The position numbers were made by a program, and so were the translations under genes. A stretch of DNA of 64,000 bases from NCBI RefSeq assembly GCF_025822245.1, contig NZ_JACKTL010000053.1, forward strand, positions 219,003-283,002. Direction: 5' to 3'. Positions within the stretch are counted from its first letter, which is position 1; every line of letters starts with the position of its first letter. The DNA is from Mycolicibacterium hodleri. Its GTDB lineage: Bacteria > Actinomycetota > Actinomycetes > Mycobacteriales > Mycobacteriaceae. The notes under the pieces were generated by a model. That model saw nothing but the letters and a program-made list of their open reading frames with translations, had not been told where the DNA came from and searched no databases. Positions 51,215 to 61,891 of this stretch are shown in pieces.

Positions 51215-52051
51215 GTGAACGATCGATACGGCTCCGACATCCTGGCCCGAGACCCGCACGCGGCACGGCGAGTGCGCTCCACCGAGATGGCGGCCGACGT
51301 CGGCCTGGTCGTCGAGGACGTCGAGACCGGTTACGTCGGCGCCATCGTGCGCGTGGAGTACGGCCGGATGGTGCTGGAGGACTTCGACGGGCACCGGCGT
51401 CCCTTCACGGTGGGCCCGGGCTATCTGGTCGACGGCAAGCCGGTGATCCTGACGCCACCGAAGAGCGCGGCGCCCGCCGCGCCGACCCGGACGGCATCCG
51501 GTTCGGTCGCCGTCGCACACGCCCGGGCGCGCACGGCGCTGGCCAGCCGGATCTACGTCGAGGGGCGCCACGACGCCGAACTCGTCGAACAGGTCTGGGG
51601 CGCCGACCTCCGCGTCGAAGGCGTCGTCGTCGAATACCTGGGCGGCGTCGACGATCTCGCCGCCATCGTGGCCGACTTCGATCCCGGTCCCGGCCGCCGC
51701 CTCGGCGTCCTCGTCGACCATCTGGTCACCGGATCCAAGGAGGCCCGCATCGCCGAGTCGGTGCGGCGGGGTCCCGGCGGAGCGCACACCCTGGTGGTGG
51801 GCCACCCCTACGTGGACGTGTGGCAGGCCGTGAAGCCGGGCCGGCTCGGCCTCGAGCGCTGGCCGGTCGTGCCTCGCCACGTCGAGTGGAAGCACGGCAT
51901 CTGCGACGCGCTGGGCTGGCCGCACGCCACCCAGGCCGACATCGCCGGGGCCTGGCGCCGCATTCGCGGCACGGTCCGCGACTGGAACGACCTCGAGCCC
52001 GCGCTGATCGGCCGCGTCGAGGAACTGATCGACTTCGTCACCACCGGGTAG
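51215..52051 (+). CDS. DUF3097-family protein of unknown function
   Basis: 278 residues, actinobacterial DUF3097. Residues about 40-85 form a small beta-rich domain (VGLVVEDVETGYVGAIVRVEYGRMVLED). The middle has RIYVEGRHDAELVEQVWG (E116, D120), which looks like the glutamate motif of TOPRIM domains, and LGVLVDHLVTGSKE (D168) where TOPRIM has DxD, here D-H-L. A degenerate TOPRIM-like fold is my inference. It stands alone between merR and rarA; the rarA start is 83 bp downstream. Function unknown. Confidence 0.8.
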   Translation: MNDRYGSDILARDPHAARRVRSTEMAADVGLVVEDVETGYVGAIVRVEYGRMVLEDFDGHRRPFTVGPGYLVDGKPVILTPPKSAAPAAPTRTASGSVAVAHARARTALASRIYVEGRHDAELVEQVWGADLRVEGVVVEYLGGVDDLAAIVADFDPGPGRRLGVLVDHLVTGSKEARIAESVRRGPGGAHTLVVGHPYVDVWQAVKPGRLGLERWPVVPRHVEWKHGICDALGWPHATQADIAGAWRRIRGTVRDWNDLEPALIGRVEELIDFVTTG

Positions 52052-52134
52052 CGGTGGACGCGACACCGGCAATGGGCAAGGTGCCCGAACCCCAGCGGAC
52101 GCCCACTGCGCGAGTGACGTGGTAAGCCTGTCCC

Positions 52135-53466
52135 GTGGCCGATGGTCTGTTCGACGTGGCGCCCGAACCGGGCGACGGTGAGGGCATTCCCGGGGGCGGA
52201 CCGTCGTCCCCGCTCGCCGTTCGGATGCGCCCCGCCAGTCTCGACGAGGTGGTCGGGCAGGACCACCTGCTGCGCGACGGCTCACCCCTGCGGCGGCTCG
52301 TCGACGGTTCCGGGGCCGCGTCGGTCATCCTCTACGGCCCACCCGGCACCGGCAAGACGACGCTGGCGTCGCTGATCTCCCAGGCGACCGGGCGGCGCTT
52401 CGAGGCGCTCTCGGCGTTGTCGGCGGGGGTCAAGGACGTCCGGGCGGTGATCGACGTCGCGCGCCGGGCCGCGGTGCACGGCAAGCAGACCGTGCTGTTC
52501 ATCGACGAGGTCCACCGCTTCTCCAAGACCCAGCAGGACGCGCTGCTCGCCGCCGTCGAGAACCGCATCGTGCTGTTGGTGGCGGCGACGACGGAGAACC
52601 CGTCGTTCTCGGTCGTGGCGCCGCTGCTGTCGCGCTCGTTGATCCTGCAGCTGCAACCGCTGGGTGCCGACGCGGTGCGGGCGGTCGTCGAACGCGCCGT
52701 GGCGGATTCGCGCGGGCTCGGCGGATCGGTGTCGGTCGACGCCGACGCGGTCGAACTCCTGGTGCAACTCGCCGCCGGGGACGCCCGCCGCGCGCTGACC
52801 GCGCTGGAGGTGGCGGCCGAGGCCGGCGACCGGGTGACCGTCGAGGTGATCGAACAGTCCCTCGACAAGGCCGCCGTCCGCTACGACCGCGACGGCGACC
52901 AGCACTACGACGTCGTCAGCGCATTCATCAAGTCGGTTCGCGGATCGGACGTCGACGCCGCGCTGCACTACCTGGCGCGGATGCTGACCGCGGGGGAGGA
53001 CCCCCGCTTCATCGCCCGGCGGCTGACGATTCTGGCCAGTGAGGACGTCGGACTGGCCGATCCGACGGCGTTGCCCATCGCGGTCGCCGCCGCCCAAACC
53101 GTGCAGCTGATTGGCATGCCCGAGGCGCAACTGACGCTGGCCCACGCCACGGTGCACCTGGCGACCGCCCCTAAGTCCAACGCCGTCACGACGGCGCTCG
53201 CGGCGGCGATGGGGGACATCAAGGCCGGCAAGGCGGGTTTGGTCCCCCCGCATCTACGGGACGGGCACTACTCGGGGGCGGCTGCCCTCGGCAACGCCCA
53301 GGGTTACGCGTATCCCCACGACGACCCGGATGGCATTGTGCCGCAACAGTATGCGCCCGACGACCTGGTCGGCGTGGACTACTACCGGCCCACGACGCAC
53401 GGCGCCGAGCGCGACATCGCCGGGCGCCTCGACAAGCTCCGGGCGATTCTTCGCCGACGGCGCTAG
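52135..53466 (+). CDS. rarA: Replication-associated recombination protein A (RarA/MgsA AAA+ ATPase)
   Basis: 443 residues: Walker A GPPGTGKT (68-75), Walker B LFIDEVHR (about 120-127), sensor-like ATTENPSF, and the C-terminal tetramerisation part with HYSGAAALGNAQGYAYPHD. It acts at stalled replication forks and single-strand gaps with RecA/SSB. GTG 52135; TAAGCC 6 nt upstream is a weak -10 candidate. A strong hairpin follows the stop by 9 bp. Confidence 0.93.
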   Translation: MADGLFDVAPEPGDGEGIPGGGPSSPLAVRMRPASLDEVVGQDHLLRDGSPLRRLVDGSGAASVILYGPPGTGKTTLASLISQATGRRFEALSALSAGVKDVRAVIDVARRAAVHGKQTVLFIDEVHRFSKTQQDALLAAVENRIVLLVAATTENPSFSVVAPLLSRSLILQLQPLGADAVRAVVERAVADSRGLGGSVSVDADAVELLVQLAAGDARRALTALEVAAEAGDRVTVEVIEQSLDKAAVRYDRDGDQHYDVVSAFIKSVRGSDVDAALHYLARMLTAGEDPRFIARRLTILASEDVGLADPTALPIAVAAAQTVQLIGMPEAQLTLAHATVHLATAPKSNAVTTALAAAMGDIKAGKAGLVPPHLRDGHYSGAAALGNAQGYAYPHDDPDGIVPQQYAPDDLVGVDYYRPTTHGAERDIAGRLDKLRAILRRRR

Positions 53467-53475
53467 CCGAAAAAG

Positions 53476-53515
53476 CACTCAGGGCTGCGATTCTCGCGAA
53501 TCGCAGCCCTGAGTG
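53476..53515. terminator. Bidirectional hairpin terminator between rarA and the YeaQ-like gene
   Basis: Perfect 18-bp stem (53476-53493 with 53498-53515) with a TCGC loop, in the 62-bp gap between convergent genes. AAAA precedes the stem and TTCT follows, so both directions have partial U-tracts. Confidence 0.88.
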
Positions 53516-53528
53516 TTCTGCCAGGGGT

Positions 53529-53816
53529 CTAGCGGCGCAGGGCGCCCGTGCGGCGTCGGCCCATCAGGCCGGCCACCAGGGCCACGCCGACGGCGGCGAC
53601 GATGACCTGGACGAGCAGTTCCATCCAGTCGATGCCCTTGGTGTTGGTCGGGATGTGAAGGGCATTCGCCAGCCAGGTGCCGATGAGAGCGGACACGATG
53701 CCGACGAGGATCGTGACGATCAGCCCGATGGGCTGCTTGCCCGGCAGGACGAGCCTGCCGAGGAGGCCGATGATGGCGCCGATGACGATTGCGGTGATGA
53801 TGCCTGTGGGAGTCAT
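53529..53816 (-). CDS. GlsB/YeaQ/YmgE-family small membrane protein
   Basis: 95 residues with three hydrophobic segments and the family pattern GAIIGLLGRLVLPGKQPIGLIVTILVGIVSALIGTWLA. Pfam calls this 'transglycosylase-associated', a name without firm functional support; members are small stress-induced membrane proteins. The ATG is at 53816. It faces rarA across a strong terminator and is divergent from yjbQ. Confidence 0.88.
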   Translation of the reverse strand: MTPTGIITAIVIGAIIGLLGRLVLPGKQPIGLIVTILVGIVSALIGTWLANALHIPTNTKGIDWMELLVQVIVAAVGVALVAGLMGRRRTGALRR

Positions 53817-53901
53817 TGGGGGTCACTTTCGTCGGGGGGTGCGAGGTGCGTTGAGCTGGAACGGGAGTACCCCGGCGGGGCATCAATAAACGTCGCCGTG
53901 A

Positions 53902-53919
53902 ATTACGTCGAGACGTAAT
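53902..53919. promoter_or_regulatory. 18-bp palindrome at the yjbQ promoter
   Basis: ATTACGTC-GA-GACGTAAT, perfect 8-bp arms. It overlaps the -10 hexamer TAATCT of yjbQ by 4 bases and lies in the 111-bp gap to the divergent YeaQ-like gene. Confidence 0.55.
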
Positions 53920-53921
53920 CT
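53916..53921 (+). promoter_or_regulatory. -10 hexamer TAATCT, leaderless yjbQ
   Basis: Ends 6 nt before GTG 53928; no Shine-Dalgarno. Confidence 0.55.
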
Positions 53922-53927
53922 CGGGGC

Positions 53928-54329
53928 GTGAACACAGAGCTGATCGACGTCGACACCTCCCGCCGCCGGACCGTGGACCTGACCGATGCCGTCCGCCGGT
54001 TCTGCCGGTCGCGCGGAGACGGTTTGTGCAACGTCTTCGTCCCGCACGCGACGGCCGGCATCGCCATCCTCGAGACCGGCGCCGGCTCCGACGACGACCT
54101 GGTCGACACTCTGGAGCGGCTGCTGCCGCGCGACGACCGCTATCGCCACTCCCACGGCTCGCCGGGGCACGGTGCCGACCACGTGCTGCCGGGCATCGTC
54201 GCGCCGTCGGTGACGATTCCGGTCCAGGCAGGGCAACCGCTGCTCGGCACGTGGCAGAGCGTGGTGCTGGTCGACTTGAATCGTGACAACCCGCGGCGCA
54301 ACGTCCGCATCAGCTTCGTGGGCGGGTGA
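53928..54329 (+). CDS. YjbQ/UPF0047-family protein (secondary thiamine-phosphate synthase-like)
   Basis: 133 residues with the UPF0047 signature around SVTIPVQAGQPLLGTWQ and conserved histidines in FVPHATAGI and RYRHSHG. Some family members show weak thiamine phosphate synthase activity, which may not be their real role. Corresponds to Rv2556c in M. tuberculosis, also just before alaS. The transcript is probably leaderless and could read into alaS, 97 bp downstream. Confidence 0.88.
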   Translation: MNTELIDVDTSRRRTVDLTDAVRRFCRSRGDGLCNVFVPHATAGIAILETGAGSDDDLVDTLERLLPRDDRYRHSHGSPGHGADHVLPGIVAPSVTIPVQAGQPLLGTWQSVVLVDLNRDNPRRNVRISFVGG

Positions 54330-54426
54330 GCCGCGCCCTTGCCGGGTTGATCGTGATGGGCCGGTAGTGTGATGCGGTCGAGAATCGGCACCCGGGAAGA
54401 CACCAAGTGATTAAGGACAGCAGCAC

Positions 54427-57117
<2,691 letters not shown>

Positions 57118-57122
57118 CCTCC

Positions 57123-57638
57123 TTGACCCACACCGACGACCGTCAGCCCGACCGGCCAGGTGGTGACGACCCCGGACGAGGACGACGGATCGGAGTCGAC
57201 GTGGGAACCGTGCGGATCGGGGTGGCCACCAGCGACCCCGACGGCATCCTGGCGACGCCGGTGGAAACGGTGGCGCGGGACCGACGCGACGTCAAGGGCA
57301 AGCACATCCGCCGATTGGCGCAGCTGGTCGCCGAACTCGCCGCCGTGGAGGTCGTCGTCGGCCTGCCACGCACGCTCGCCGACCGCACCGGGCCCTCGGC
57401 ACTGGACGCGATCGCCGTCGCCGATGCACTCGCCGCCAGAATCGCCCCGGTCCCCGTGCGGCTCTCCGACGAACGACTCACCACCGTCACCGCCCAGAGG
57501 TCGCTCCGGGAAGCCGGCGTCCGCGCGAAGGGACAAAAATCGATGATCGACCAGGCAGCCGCCGTCGGCATCCTGCAGACCTGGCTGGACCAGCGACGAG
57601 ACGTCCTGGCCAAGAGCGGCGGAGCGGCCGATGCCTGA
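57123..57638 (+). CDS. ruvX: YqgF/RuvX-family putative Holliday-junction resolvase
   Basis: 171 residues of the RNase H-like fold: RIGVDVGTVRIGVATSD, VVVGLPRTL, SDERLTTVTAQRSL and KSMIDQAAAVGIL, supplying the acidic residues of the active site. The family matures 16S rRNA in E. coli and can resolve Holliday junctions in vitro. Basic, disordered first 20 residues. TTG 57123 lies 5 bp after the alaS stop; the mltG ATG overlaps its end by 8 bp. Confidence 0.9.
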   Translation: MTHTDDRQPDRPGGDDPGRGRRIGVDVGTVRIGVATSDPDGILATPVETVARDRRDVKGKHIRRLAQLVAELAAVEVVVGLPRTLADRTGPSALDAIAVADALAARIAPVPVRLSDERLTTVTAQRSLREAGVRAKGQKSMIDQAAAVGILQTWLDQRRDVLAKSGGAADA

Positions 57639-58884
57639 CGAGTGGATTCGCGAACGGCCGGCCCCGGAAGCGGTCGGGCGGCCGCGCCGGACGATGAGTC
57701 GCACCGAGCGGGCGCGGGCCAACCGCAACCGTCGGCGTCGCCGCAACCTCACCGTGCTCTCGGTCGTGGTGCTGGTCGCCGTCGTGGTGGGCGCCGTCTT
57801 CCTCGGCTCGCGGGTGTGGCACGGAATGTTCGGCACGCCGACCGACTACGAGGGCGACGGGGTGAAGGACGTCGTGGTGCAGGTCCACAACGGCGACACC
57901 ACCACCGCGATCGGCAAGACCCTTCAGGACGGCGGCGTGGTCGCGACGTCCCAGGCCTTCGTCGACGCCGCGGCGGGCAACAAGACCATCTCGGCCATTC
58001 AGCCGGGGTTCTACAAGATGCGCACCGAGATTCCGGCCGCGAACGCCGTCACCCGGCTCGCCGACCCCCAGAACCGGGTCGGACTGCTGACGATCCCCGA
58101 GGGTCGCCAACTCGACGACATTGCCGACGTGAAGACCGGCGCGGTGACCAAGGGCGTCTTCTCGCTCGTCGCCGACGCCACCTGCGTGGACCTCGACGGC
58201 GACAAGAAGTGCGGCGTCACCGCCGACGACCTGAAGAACGCGGCGGGCGCCTCCGATCTCGCGGCGCTGGCGATCCCCACGTGGGCCGTCGACCCCGTCA
58301 GGGCGATGGGGAACGACCACCGCCGCATCGAGGGTCTGATCGCCCCCGGCACCTGGAACATCGACCCGTCGCAACCCGCCGCGGGCATCCTGTCGACGCT
58401 GATCGGCGCCAGCACCGCGCAGTACGAGCAGAACGGTCTGCCCGCCGCGGGCAACACCGAGAACCTCTCGCCGTACCAGATCCTGGTGGTGGCGTCGCTG
58501 GTGCAGCGCGAGTCGAAGCCGCAGGACTTCGCGAAGGTCGCCAGGGTCATCTACAACCGGCTGATCGCCCCCGATCACCGCCGCTTGGAGTTCGACTCGA
58601 CGGTCAACTACTCGCTGGACCGGCAGGAGATCGCCACCACCGATGCCGACCGTGGCAGGGCCACACCCTGGAACACCTATGTGCGCGACGGCCTTCCGGC
58701 CACTCCGATCTGTGCGCCTGGTCAGCCAGCCCTCGCCGCGGCGGAGAGTCCCGAGCCGGGTGACTGGTTGTACTTCGTCACCGTCGACATGCAGGGCACC
58801 ACGCTGTTCACCCGCGACTACCAGCAGCACCTGGCCAACATCGAAGTGGCGCGACGCAACGGTGTGCTCGACAGCGCACGATGA
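57631..58884 (+). CDS. mltG: Endolytic murein transglycosylase MltG (YceG-like)
   Basis: 417 residues: basic cytoplasmic N-terminus, one transmembrane helix at about 40-60, a LysM-like region and the YceG catalytic domain with the Glu in VASLVQRESK and the RVIYNRL..PLEFDST-type segment (here RLEFDSTVNYSL). It cleaves nascent glycan strands in the periplasm and limits their length. Contains an insertion with DLDGDKKCG, a Ca-binding-loop-like segment that I do not recognise from other family members. Overlaps ruvX by 8 bp. Confidence 0.92.
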   Translation: MPDEWIRERPAPEAVGRPRRTMSRTERARANRNRRRRRNLTVLSVVVLVAVVVGAVFLGSRVWHGMFGTPTDYEGDGVKDVVVQVHNGDTTTAIGKTLQDGGVVATSQAFVDAAAGNKTISAIQPGFYKMRTEIPAANAVTRLADPQNRVGLLTIPEGRQLDDIADVKTGAVTKGVFSLVADATCVDLDGDKKCGVTADDLKNAAGASDLAALAIPTWAVDPVRAMGNDHRRIEGLIAPGTWNIDPSQPAAGILSTLIGASTAQYEQNGLPAAGNTENLSPYQILVVASLVQRESKPQDFAKVARVIYNRLIAPDHRRLEFDSTVNYSLDRQEIATTDADRGRATPWNTYVRDGLPATPICAPGQPALAAAESPEPGDWLYFVTVDMQGTTLFTRDYQQHLANIEVARRNGVLDSAR

Positions 58885-58893
58885 GCCGGCTCG

Positions 58894-59682
58894 ATGAGCC
58901 GTAGAGCGGCCGTCCTGGGTTCACCGATCGCGCACTCCCGGTCACCCCAACTGCACCTCGCGGCCTACCGCGCGCTCGGCCTGACGGACTGGACCTACGA
59001 GCGCATCGAGTGCACCGCCGACGACCTGCCCGCGCTGGTGGGTGGCTTCGGACCGGAATGGGTCGGCCTGTCGGTGACGATGCCGGGGAAGTTCGCCGCA
59101 CTCCGGTTCGCCGACGAGCGGACCGCTCGCGCGGAACTGGTCGGCTCCGCCAACACCCTGGTGCGCACCGGCTCGGGCTGGCAGGCCGACAACACCGACG
59201 TCGACGGGGTGGCCGGTGCCCTGGGTCGGTCGACGACGGTCGACGCGGCGGCGGTCCTCGGCGCGGGCGGAACGGCGCCCGCCGCCGTCGTCGCCCTTGC
59301 CGAGCTTGGGGCGCAGAAGGTCTCGATCGTCGCCCGCAACCGGGCCAAGGCCGCTCCGCTGGTCGACCTGGGCGAGCGGCTCGGCGTCGATGCGCACTGG
59401 GTGGAACTGGGCTCGACCATCTCCGGTCTCGACGTCGTCGTCAGTACCCTGCCGGCCGACGTCGCCGGTCGATACGCCGAGACGGTCGTCACCGCGCCGG
59501 TCCTGCTCGACGCGATCTACGATCCGTGGCCGACACCGCTGGCCACGGCGTTCGCCGCCGCGGGCGGGCGGGTGGTCGGCGGCCTGCAGATGCTGCTGAA
59601 CCAGGCCTTCGCGCAAGTCGAGCGGTTCACCGGCCGGCCCGCCCCCAAAGAGGCGATGATCACGGCGCTCGGTCGAACTTAG
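58894..59682 (+). CDS. aroE: Shikimate dehydrogenase
   Basis: Reduces 3-dehydroshikimate to shikimate with NADPH. 262 residues: substrate motif GSPIAHSRSPQLHLAAY, catalytic Lys in SVTMPGK, NTDVDG, nucleotide loop VLGAGGTAPAA and RNRAKA (Arg for the NADPH phosphate). C-terminal QAFAQVERFTG as in mycobacterial AroE. ATG 58894 lies 9 bp after mltG; its TAG stop forms part of the -10 hexamer of the next gene. Confidence 0.94.
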   Translation: MSRRAAVLGSPIAHSRSPQLHLAAYRALGLTDWTYERIECTADDLPALVGGFGPEWVGLSVTMPGKFAALRFADERTARAELVGSANTLVRTGSGWQADNTDVDGVAGALGRSTTVDAAAVLGAGGTAPAAVVALAELGAQKVSIVARNRAKAAPLVDLGERLGVDAHWVELGSTISGLDVVVSTLPADVAGRYAETVVTAPVLLDAIYDPWPTPLATAFAAAGGRVVGGLQMLLNQAFAQVERFTGRPAPKEAMITALGRT

Positions 59683-59685
59683 GCT
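59680..59685 (+). promoter_or_regulatory. -10 hexamer TAGGCT built into the aroE stop codon
   Basis: TAGGCT, whose TAG is the aroE stop, ends 6 nt before GTG 59692. Predicts a leaderless internal start within the aro run. Confidence 0.5.
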
Positions 59686-59691
59686 CGTCCC

Positions 59692-60123
59692 GTGGGGGAC
59701 GTCGCGGTGGCAGCCGCGCTGGCGTGGCTGACCGCGCTGACCGTCTACGACATCCGGGAGCGTCGGTTGCCGAACGCGTTGACTCTGCCCGGCGCGGTGC
59801 TGGTGCCGGCCGCCGCGGTGCTGGCCGGGCGGGGGACCGCCGCGCTGCTCGGCGGGCTGCTGCTGGCGGCCCTGTACCTCGTCGTCCACCTGGTCGCCCC
59901 GGCCGCCATGGGCGCCGGTGACGTGAAGCTCGCGGTCGGCGTCGGCGCACTGGCGGGTGCGTTCGGGCCCGACGCCTGGGTCCTCGCGGCCGTGGGAGCG
60001 CCGCTGCTGACAGCGGTGTGGGGCCTGCTGGTCCTCCCGCGGCGCGGGGCGCGGGCCACGGTGCCGCACGGACCGTCGATGTGCGTGGCCACGATCGCCG
60101 CGGTGGCGCTGGTGATCACCTGA
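59692..60123 (+). CDS. Prepilin peptidase (type IV leader peptidase, A24 family), short form
   Basis: 143 residues with several transmembrane helices and the two aspartates of A24 aspartyl proteases, in VYDIRERRLPN and in the GxGD motif AMGAGDVKL. It lacks the N-terminal methyltransferase domain of PilD, as in Rv2551c. Its substrates, probably Flp/Tad-type prepilins, are not encoded in this window. GTG 59692 is supported by the -10 hexamer 6 nt upstream. Confidence 0.9.
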   Translation: MGDVAVAAALAWLTALTVYDIRERRLPNALTLPGAVLVPAAAVLAGRGTAALLGGLLLAALYLVVHLVAPAAMGAGDVKLAVGVGALAGAFGPDAWVLAAVGAPLLTAVWGLLVLPRRGARATVPHGPSMCVATIAAVALVIT

Positions 60124-60145
60124 ACCCGCACCCGATCCCAGGCCC

Positions 60146-60151
60146 TACCGT
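60146..60151 (+). promoter_or_regulatory. -10 hexamer TACCGT, leaderless GNAT gene
   Basis: Ends 6 nt before ATG 60158. Confidence 0.55.
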
Positions 60152-60157
60152 GAAGCG

Positions 60158-60652
60158 ATGCCGACCCGCGCCGCGACACCCGACGACCTGGTCGCCGTCG
60201 CCGAGATCTACGCCCACTACGTCCGGACCAGCGTCGCGACCTTCGAACTCGAGCCCCCCGACGACGCCGAGTGGCGGCGCCGCTTCGACGCGATCGTCGA
60301 CGCGGGGCTCCCGTTCCTGGTCACCGAACGCGACGGAATGGTCGCCGGGTACGCCTACTGCGCGCCGTGGAAGACCAGACCCGCCTACGCCGGCACCGTC
60401 GAGGATTCCGTCTACGTCTCACCGTCGTCGGTGGGGCAGGGCTGCGGCACCGAGTTGCTCCGCGACCTCCTCGACGTCTGTCGCGCCGCGGGGCTCCGCG
60501 AGGTGATCGCGGTAATCGCCGACACCGGCGATCCCGCCTCGGTGGAACTGCATCGGCGGTTCGGCTTCACCGACGCCGGACGCCTCGTGCGCGTCGGCGT
60601 CAAGCACGGTCGACGGGTCGACACGGTGTTGCTGCAGCGCAGCCTCGCGTGA
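60158..60652 (+). CDS. GNAT-family N-acetyltransferase (phosphinothricin acetyltransferase-like)
   Basis: 164 residues: RAATPDDLVAVAEIYAHYVRTSVATFE at the N-terminus, the acetyl-CoA loop around SVGQGCGTELLRDLL (Q/RxxGxG/A), and VELHRRFGF. Closest to the phosphinothricin/methionine-sulfoximine acetyltransferase group (Bar/Pat/MddA-like), which acetylates amino-acid-like substrates. It interrupts the aroE-aroC run and has its own leaderless promoter, so it may be an insertion relative to the aro core. Confidence 0.86.
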   Translation: MPTRAATPDDLVAVAEIYAHYVRTSVATFELEPPDDAEWRRRFDAIVDAGLPFLVTERDGMVAGYAYCAPWKTRPAYAGTVEDSVYVSPSSVGQGCGTELLRDLLDVCRAAGLREVIAVIADTGDPASVELHRRFGFTDAGRLVRVGVKHGRRVDTVLLQRSLA

Positions 60653-60694
60653 CGGATTACGTCAGGTCGAGGGCGCCATGGGAAGATGGGACGC

Positions 60695-61891
60695 GTGTTG
60701 CGATGGACCACAGCTGGTGAATCACACGGCCGAGCCCTGGTTGCGATGGTCGAGGGCATGGTGGCCGGCCTCGAGGTCACGACGGCGGACATTGCCGCGG
60801 AACTGAAACGGCGCCGGCTCGGCTACGGACGAGGCGCCCGGATGAAGTTCGAGGCCGATGCCGTCACGGTGCTGACTGGCGTGCGGCACGGCGTGACGCT
60901 CGGCGGTCCGATCGCCGTGGAGATCGGCAACACCGAATGGCCCAAGTGGGAAACGGTGATGGCGCCGGACCCGGTCGACCAGGCCGAGCTCGACGGTGCC
61001 CGCAACGCCCCGCTGACCCGGCCGCGCCCCGGGCACGCCGACTACGCCGGCATGCTCAAGTACGGCTTCGACGACGCCCGCCCGGTCCTGGAGCGCGCCA
61101 GCGCCCGTGAGACCGCCGCCCGCGTCGCCGCCGGCACCATCGCCAGGGCGTTCCTGCGCCAGGCGCTCGGAGTCGAGGTGCTCTCCCACGTCATCTCGAT
61201 CGGTGCCTCCAAGCCGTACGACGGCCCGCCGCCGCGGCCCGCGGACCTGGCCCGCATCGACGACAGCCCCGTGCGGGCATTCGACGAGACGGCCGAGAAG
61301 GCGATGATCGACGAGATCGAGGCGGCCAAGAAGGACGGCGACACCCTCGGCGGGATCGTCGAGGTCGTCGTCGAGGGCCTGCCCATCGGGCTGGGCTCGT
61401 TCACCAGCGGCGACAACCGACTCGACAGCCAGCTGGCGGCCGCCGTGATGGGCATTCAGGCCATCAAGGGCGTCGAGATCGGCGACGGCTTCGAAACCGC
61501 GCGCCGCCGCGGCAGCGTCGCGCACGACGAGATGTACCCCGGCCCCGACGGCGTGATGCGGTCGACGAACCGCGCGGGCGGGCTCGAGGGCGGGATGACC
61601 AACGGTCAGGCCGTGCGCGTGCGCGCGGCGATGAAGCCGATCTCGACGGTGCCAAGGGCGTTGGCCACCGTCGACATGACCACCGGGGAAGAGGCCGTCG
61701 CGATCCACCAGCGGTCCGACGTGTGCGCGGTGCCCGCGGCAGGAGTCGTCGTCGAGACGATGGTGGCACTCGTCCTGGCGCGAGCCGCCCTGGAGAAGTT
61801 CGGCGGCGACTCGCTCGCAGAGACCAAGGCCAACGTCGACGCCTACCTGGCCTCCATCTCCGCGCGAGATCCCGCTCGGGCGTCGGGCTGA
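60695..61891 (+). CDS. aroC: Chorismate synthase
   Basis: Converts EPSP to chorismate, the last shikimate-pathway step, with reduced FMN. 398 residues with TAGESHGRALVAMVEGMVAG, RRRLGYGRGARM, RPGHADYAGMLKYGFDDARPVLERASARETAARVA, and RSDVCAVPAAGVV. I chose GTG 60695 (LRWTTAGESHG) because mycobacterial AroC/AroF starts there; ATG 60686 would add 3 residues. Its stop TGA shares one base with aroK (TGATG). Start of the aroC-aroK-aroB-aroQ operon. Confidence 0.95.
   Translation: MLRWTTAGESHGRALVAMVEGMVAGLEVTTADIAAELKRRRLGYGRGARMKFEADAVTVLTGVRHGVTLGGPIAVEIGNTEWPKWETVMAPDPVDQAELDGARNAPLTRPRPGHADYAGMLKYGFDDARPVLERASARETAARVAAGTIARAFLRQALGVEVLSHVISIGASKPYDGPPPRPADLARIDDSPVRAFDETAEKAMIDEIEAAKKDGDTLGGIVEVVVEGLPIGLGSFTSGDNRLDSQLAAAVMGIQAIKGVEIGDGFETARRRGSVAHDEMYPGPDGVMRSTNRAGGLEGGMTNGQAVRVRAAMKPISTVPRALATVDMTTGEEAVAIHQRSDVCAVPAAGVVVETMVALVLARAALEKFGGDSLAETKANVDAYLASISARDPARASG

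Noticed and set aside
54372..54410. 12-codon ORF (MRSRIGTREDTK) before alaS as a leader peptide
   Set aside because: The likely -10 (54365-54370) would start transcription inside this ORF, it lacks a Shine-Dalgarno, and it has no run of Ala codons for attenuation.
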